Below are positions 59,560 through 64,000 of a stretch of 64,000 nt of DNA, piece after piece; position 1 is the first letter of the stretch; every line of letters begins with the position of its first letter. Under the pieces are notes generated by a model, which searched no databases, was not told where the DNA came from, and saw only the letters and a list, made by a program, of their open reading frames with translations. A program made the translations under genes and the position numbers. This DNA comes from Gnetum montanum (Eukaryota; Streptophyta; Gnetopsida; Gnetales; Gnetaceae): assembly GCA_015680685.1 (NCBI GenBank), contig MNCI01027496.1:503094-567093 (forward strand), in the 5' to 3' direction.

Positions 59560-61330
59560 TTAAACACCCAAAATTGACACCTCTAGCTTAGATAAATGTG
59601 GCAAAGTTGTTGCCAAAATACTAGAATTAAGTCTAAAAGCAGTAAAGAAAGGACAATTTAGAAAGATATACTCTTCATCTTCTACTACTACATGTATACA
59701 AGATCTATAAATGCATTTTTCTCTTTGAAGATCAACCCATGTCCATATGTCAATCAATATATAGTGAGATCCCACATATGCACATGTGATTACCACCTTA
59801 CTTTGTCTAGAAATAGAAGTAGATAAATAAGTAACTACTTTTTTAAAGGATCCTTGTTAATTTCTTTCAAATAAAATTCATTTTTGCCACATGATTATTC
59901 CTGCATATTCTTCAATACCTTTTATCTAATCTTTGTTTTCAAATTCATAAAGTTCAAATTTAAATTTTGATCTTTAATATTCCATTTTTGAAGCCATTTT
60001 TTCCATAATTGAATTATCCTTTTTCTTGAGTGACCTTATAAACTTCTATGGATTTATAAAACTATAGAAATTTTTGAAGAGCTACAATTTCTATAGGTAG
60101 CATATATGCTTTTGCTAATAAAATATCATATGGAGTTTGAGCCATTACCTGAAGTTCCTATAGTAAAAATTATTTTTGGACATATTTTAAATGTTTCCAT
60201 TGCACTGCAAGTAAATTGGATTCCCAAGTTCTACAACCATATAATAGAACTGGCTAAGCAAGTTGATTGTACATTTGCTTAGGAACATCCCATGTCCAAA
60301 TCTATTCTTATGAACATTTACTGTAAACTAAATACAAAGCATGCATACTATTTGAAATCCTCTAAGCACCTAGGAGGTGGGATGGATATGGATAACCTAC
60401 TAATGTTTAAATAGAGCTCCAAAGAAATCAATAATTATTGAAAAATCATAATTCTAAGTTTTTTGGTATTTTTGATGAAAAAGTTGTCAAAATGTCCTAG
60501 GATTCCACTTAATCATATTAAGGAGTTGTGCTTGATGCTCTGTGATAGATTTCCATTTCTTTCACTAAATAAGAGTCTTGTATATTTTAATGAATTCTAA
60601 ATCATGATTAGCTCTTTTTACTTATAATTGAGCTTGTGTACACTCAATCTTGAACCACAAGTTTTTTCTCCTAACTTTTAACAATGATGCTACATTAGAG
60701 GCAACCATTACTAAAACTTCTATAATTTTTGTATCACCTTCATTATGATCTTAAAGTCTATTGACTTCCTCCATACATTATTATTACTCATAATTTATTA
60801 ATTTGACATTATATATATTCTTGCTTTGTCAAATAGTCTTACATATAACTTTGATATTGAAAATAATACAACAGTGTTACTTAAAAGAACTAATATATCA
60901 CTAATAGCCAAATTAGAATTTATGTCAAAACTATCATGAGTGTAAACAAGTAGGTCAATGACTAGTTTCTTTTGAAAACCTTCAAAAGTAGATGGCATTA
61001 AATTTAGGTATTTGGAATTACTATTGAGAATTAAAAAAATCAAGACATTTTTTCCAAGAGATTAATTCTTGTCCAAATCTATTTGTACAAATATCAAGAG
61101 AAACATGTGTGTGTTCCTCATATATGAAACAATTGTAATTTATTCTACACCAATCCAAAATTGAAACTTATTCAAAAGACATGAAAGCATTAAGATCTTC
61201 ATAAATAATTACTTTTCCAGGATGAGCAATTTTAGTAATATCATTTTTTAAATATTAAAACAAGTGTTCTTTGGAAAGTTCTAGTCCATCATAAATGAAA
61301 GAATTTTCTGGAGCAAAGTAGAAGAATGTA
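59560..61330 (-). pseudogene. decayed non-LTR retrotransposon (LINE)
   Basis: Minus-strand remnants lie in LINE order. Endonuclease-like: DICTNRFGQELIS...FLILNSNSKYLNLMPSTF (about 61130-60960), resembling TNxFGxxLxxxCxxxxLxILNG of LINE endonucleases. Pre-RT linker: NPRTFWQLFHQKYQ (about 60500). RT thumb: PVLLYGCRTWE...QTPYDILLAKAYMLPIEIVALQ (about 60250-60080). C-terminal zinc region: REKCIYRSC...VEDEEYIFLNCPFFTAFR (59720-59650). The central RT with its catalytic box is not visible and has probably been deleted. The C-terminal CP.(F/Y)...R motif argues against a typical plant L1; I cannot name the clade. Confidence 0.65.
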
Positions 61331-61770
61331 AGAAAGATAATGCCTATTGTTATTATAATTTTAAACCATACATATTGCTTATGCTCCTCAATTTTATAGT
61401 AGTCTACATAATGCATAAACTCATCTCTCATCAAATATATAATGCACCTAGAGACTCTTCCTCGTTTGCTAGTGTTCTTATTTTTAATTGAATATTTTTG
61501 AAAACCTAAAACAACACATTATGTAGAATCTTTTTGTTGGCACATTGGGCCATTTTATGGAACCAGTAAGGAATTATATTATTTACTTGAAAAGCTTTGG
61601 TGAAGAACGTGCTAAAAATTATGAGTAATGCAAAAAAAAAATCACTGGAAAGGTCTCAAATTAAAAATCCCTGTTAACCATTGTTAAGCTCAGTTTTATA
61701 TTTGGCCTTGCCTTGCAAAAATCTAGAAAATAAAAATAAAAATTAGCAGTGCCTCCATCGTCTTGAAGAT
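61331..61770. other. no recognised feature
   Basis: A+T-rich DNA; nothing supported. Confidence 0.4.
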
Positions 61771-61775
61771 TGTGC

Positions 61776-61825
61776 AGGAGAGGAGGAGGAGGAGGAGGAG
61801 GAGGAGAGCGAGAGGAGGAGGAGGC
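61776..61825. repeat. (GAG)n / purine-rich microsatellite
   Basis: About 50 bases of GAG triplets with one interruption. It makes several overlapping frames open by chance, which should not be read as genes. Confidence 0.95.
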
Positions 61826-61978
61826 AACAGTTGGTCCATTGATTCCTAACATCGTATGCTTGTTGAACGTGGCAATGGCTGTGGAGCAAACACATATACA
61901 GGCAAAGATGATAACTAGTGGAGGTTGTAGGCAAAGACAAAGGGGATGTAAATAATGTGGATGATTAGCAGGTTTCAT

Positions 61979-62092
61979 TGGAGAGCTTCGTTAATGTCGA
62001 TTTAATTTCTAATATTGTCAGATTCATGGAAGACCCTGAAGATGTCATTCGTCTTGCCGCTGTTTCGATATTTCTTTGGAATTATGCTTGAA
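61979..62092 (+). pseudogene. possible F-box-like fragment
   Basis: The plus strand reads ESFVNVDLISNIVRFMEDPE followed by DVIRLAAVSIFLWNYA and then a stop. The spacing of DLIS-I--FMEDP-D-IR--AVS---W resembles an F-box (for example DM--KIL--LDDP-DLVR-SAVS-SW). No flanking exons were found. Very short, so this could be coincidence. Confidence 0.3.
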
Positions 62093-62965
62093 AAGGATCT
62101 CCAATAAATCGAAATTGCATTTCTGAAATCATTTATGCTTTCAGTCTATTCCAAATCGCAGCATTCCAGAAAAATCGCATTTTCACCAGAGCAGTGGGAG
62201 TGATGGGCACCGCGAAAACCACCATCGCCATGGGCATGGCCAAGTCCCTAAGGGACAAAACCCCTTTGTCGTGGACGTGGTAGCAAAAAAAAAATTTGAA
62301 AACCTCGTCCACACGTAGAAACAGAATCGCGTTTCGTTCAAACCCTAGTCTCATTATTAGATTTACTTGATAATATCAGGGCATCTTCATCTTCAAACCA
62401 CCCTCTTCTCCAGCATTGCTGCTACATTAGTGAGCTCTTGTTTTGCACGATAGTCTACGTCGGCAGCTAAGGAGTGAGTGCATCATCAAACCCTCTTGGC
62501 CACTACGCTGTCTTACGAATTTCATCGGCAATGCGCGGGAATAAATTTTGGTTGCTGTGTTAACTACTTCCAGAGAAAACTTTGTAATGGTGAACCTGCA
62601 ATCTAAAATTTCCCAGAACAACAGCAGTGCCCGACGCCAACGCATTTGTTATCACCATACCAACCCACTGGACACGGCAATGGAGACACGAAGGCACACT
62701 AAGATAGGTGTATAACCGAATCCGCAGAGCAGGAGATATTTTAACTGATGCTGGAATTGCAGTTTAATCTATCACTAAAACTTACCATTAATTTAATTAT
62801 TCCAAGTGCCTGGCTGAAGATTTATCTTTAATTTAATTATTCCAAGTCTTAAAACATTATTTTTTAAAACATTATTATATAAGTTACTGCTCATAAAATA
62901 TTTTCAATACTAATGTTAAAATATTTTTAATATTATATAAAATTTATAATATTTACAAATATTAA
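62093..62965. other. no recognised feature
   Basis: Moderately GC-rich to 62700, then A+T-rich. Short frames on both strands show no reliable domain. Confidence 0.4.
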
Positions 62966-64000
62966 TGTTAGCATAAATTCCTCCTAACTTTATGAATAAC
63001 TTCCTAACTACATAACTTCCTCCTAACTAGTTGGGTAAGTTGTAACCTCCTTCCTTGGGAGAAAAGTTAGCTAAGATATTTTGGAATGTAACTACCTTAT
63101 GAACCTTATAAAAAGGCTTAAGGGGTAAGAAGATCATATCATCACAAGGGAGACAACACACTTTGGAAGACTTGGGATACACTTGGGCTCTCACTTGGAG
63201 ACACACTTTGAGTCTTGGGAGAAGAGCATTGTAAAAAAGAAATTGTGAAAGATTGCTTGTAAGATGACTGGCTAAAGAAAAGATTTCAACTTCTTTGTCA
63301 TAATCCTGTGAGTTCTGTTTTATTTTTATTTTTTTAAAATTGTTTAGCTAGTGGTTTATATAGTATCATCCTTGGCAAGTAATTTTGGGATTTTTAGATT
63401 GCTCTTATTGTTCTTGTTGCACAATTGAAATTTTTTATTAAAATTTTGCCATAGAACTGCTTGTGTTAGAAAGCCTTAAGAGCATTTTAGTAGTGAATTT
63501 TATTATTGTGCAACATATAAGAACTACTATTGGGATTGTTGTAAGAGAGCCTCTACGTGTATTCATGCCGTTGAACGATTCAATAGTTAAGAGGGTTCAG
63601 AAAATCTTTGGTATTTTGATGGGACCAGAATAACTTCTTTTTATCTTTAAAGTGAATCTCCATAGTATTTCAATCAGAAATTGTCAAGTCTTTTGAAGGT
63701 TCTATTGAATGCAATTGTTAACATCCATTATCTAGCTAAAATAGAGTCTCATATGTGGTAGTTTACATAGCAATTTTTTGGTAGCATAGTAAGATTGTCT
63801 TGAAGAAATTGCTTATTTGAGCCTTGGAAGTTTGAATAATTCGTAGTTATTGAATTTGGGATAGCTTTATTGCGAAGTGTTTACTTGTATCATTTTACCT
63901 TGTTTAAACATTTGAGGTCTACACAAATCTGCTTTCTTTTCTGTTTATTTCCATTGAATCTTGCTCTATTTCTAGTTTTCTTGTGGAACTATCTCTTTCT
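62966..64000 (+). repeat. candidate LTR running off the window
   Basis: Begins TGTTAGCATAAATTCCTCC, the TGTTA start common in Copia-type LTRs, with a TATA-like TTATAAAAAG at 63107-63116 and an ordered, non-coding, promoter-like stretch after it. No second copy, primer-binding site or target duplication lies within the window, so this is tentative. Confidence 0.35.

Noticed and set aside
61770-61955. Open frames rich in Gly, Glu or Ser over the GAG repeat
   Set aside because: They are produced by the (GAG)n microsatellite in several frames at once and show no family features.
62185-62290. Plus-strand segment VGVMGTAKTTIAMGMAKSL resembling an NB-ARC P-loop
   Set aside because: The Gly of the GKT core is Ala, the usual GGIGKTT spacing is missing, and no other NB-ARC motif or LRR is nearby. 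Likely chance in a short frame.

Overview
The window looks like nuclear DNA of a seed plant, most likely a gymnosperm. Genes are sparse, A+T content is high, decayed retrotransposons are nested three deep, and the one intact gene is a plant brassinosteroid-pathway P450. The species cannot be fixed from the sequence; a conifer is the best guess, and that is inference. Three single N bases (10921, 22765, 27789) show this is an assembled contig.

Layout. 1-1655: nothing recognised. 1656-4798 (minus): a complete nine-exon cytochrome P450 of the CYP90B (DWF4, steroid 22-hydroxylase) type encoding 485 residues, with a TATA box at 4961-4970. 4971-7133: no recognised gene. 7145-7359: a tRNA-derived SINE with 11-bp target duplications.

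7441-43376 is one composite minus-strand Athila-like Ty3/gypsy insertion bounded by a perfect GAAAC duplication (7436-7440 and 43377-43381). It has a 5' LTR (42533-43376), an internal region (gag, protease, RT, RNase H, integrase, ORF3), a second LTR (11223-12075), the start of a second internal region (11036-11222), and the last 129 bp of a third LTR (7441-7569). Between the last two lies 3.5 kb of passenger DNA with broken host-gene fragments: berberine-bridge-enzyme-like, NPF transporter and PIF1-like helicase. Its gag gene is split by a plus-strand Tat-like element (22822-41798, perfect ATGCT duplication) that has gag and protease but no pol and carries about 2 kb of short tandem repeats. 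That element's gag is split in turn by a plus-strand gag-protease Athila derivative (25230-33355), which itself has three LTRs.

44465-57515 is a second, nearly complete plus-strand Athila-like element (13 kb, two LTRs, gag to integrase plus ORF3), followed by a decayed minus-strand LINE (about 59560-61330) and a possible LTR running off the right edge. All retroelement genes are broken by stops and frameshifts. Stops are often TAG where a sibling copy has Gln or where the family has Trp, and the same kind of change disables the captured gene fragments. The most interesting structural points are the repeated three-LTR architecture, an internal copy of the polypurine tract just after integrase in all three Athila-like elements, and captured gene pieces inside a retrotransposon whose target duplication lies outside them.
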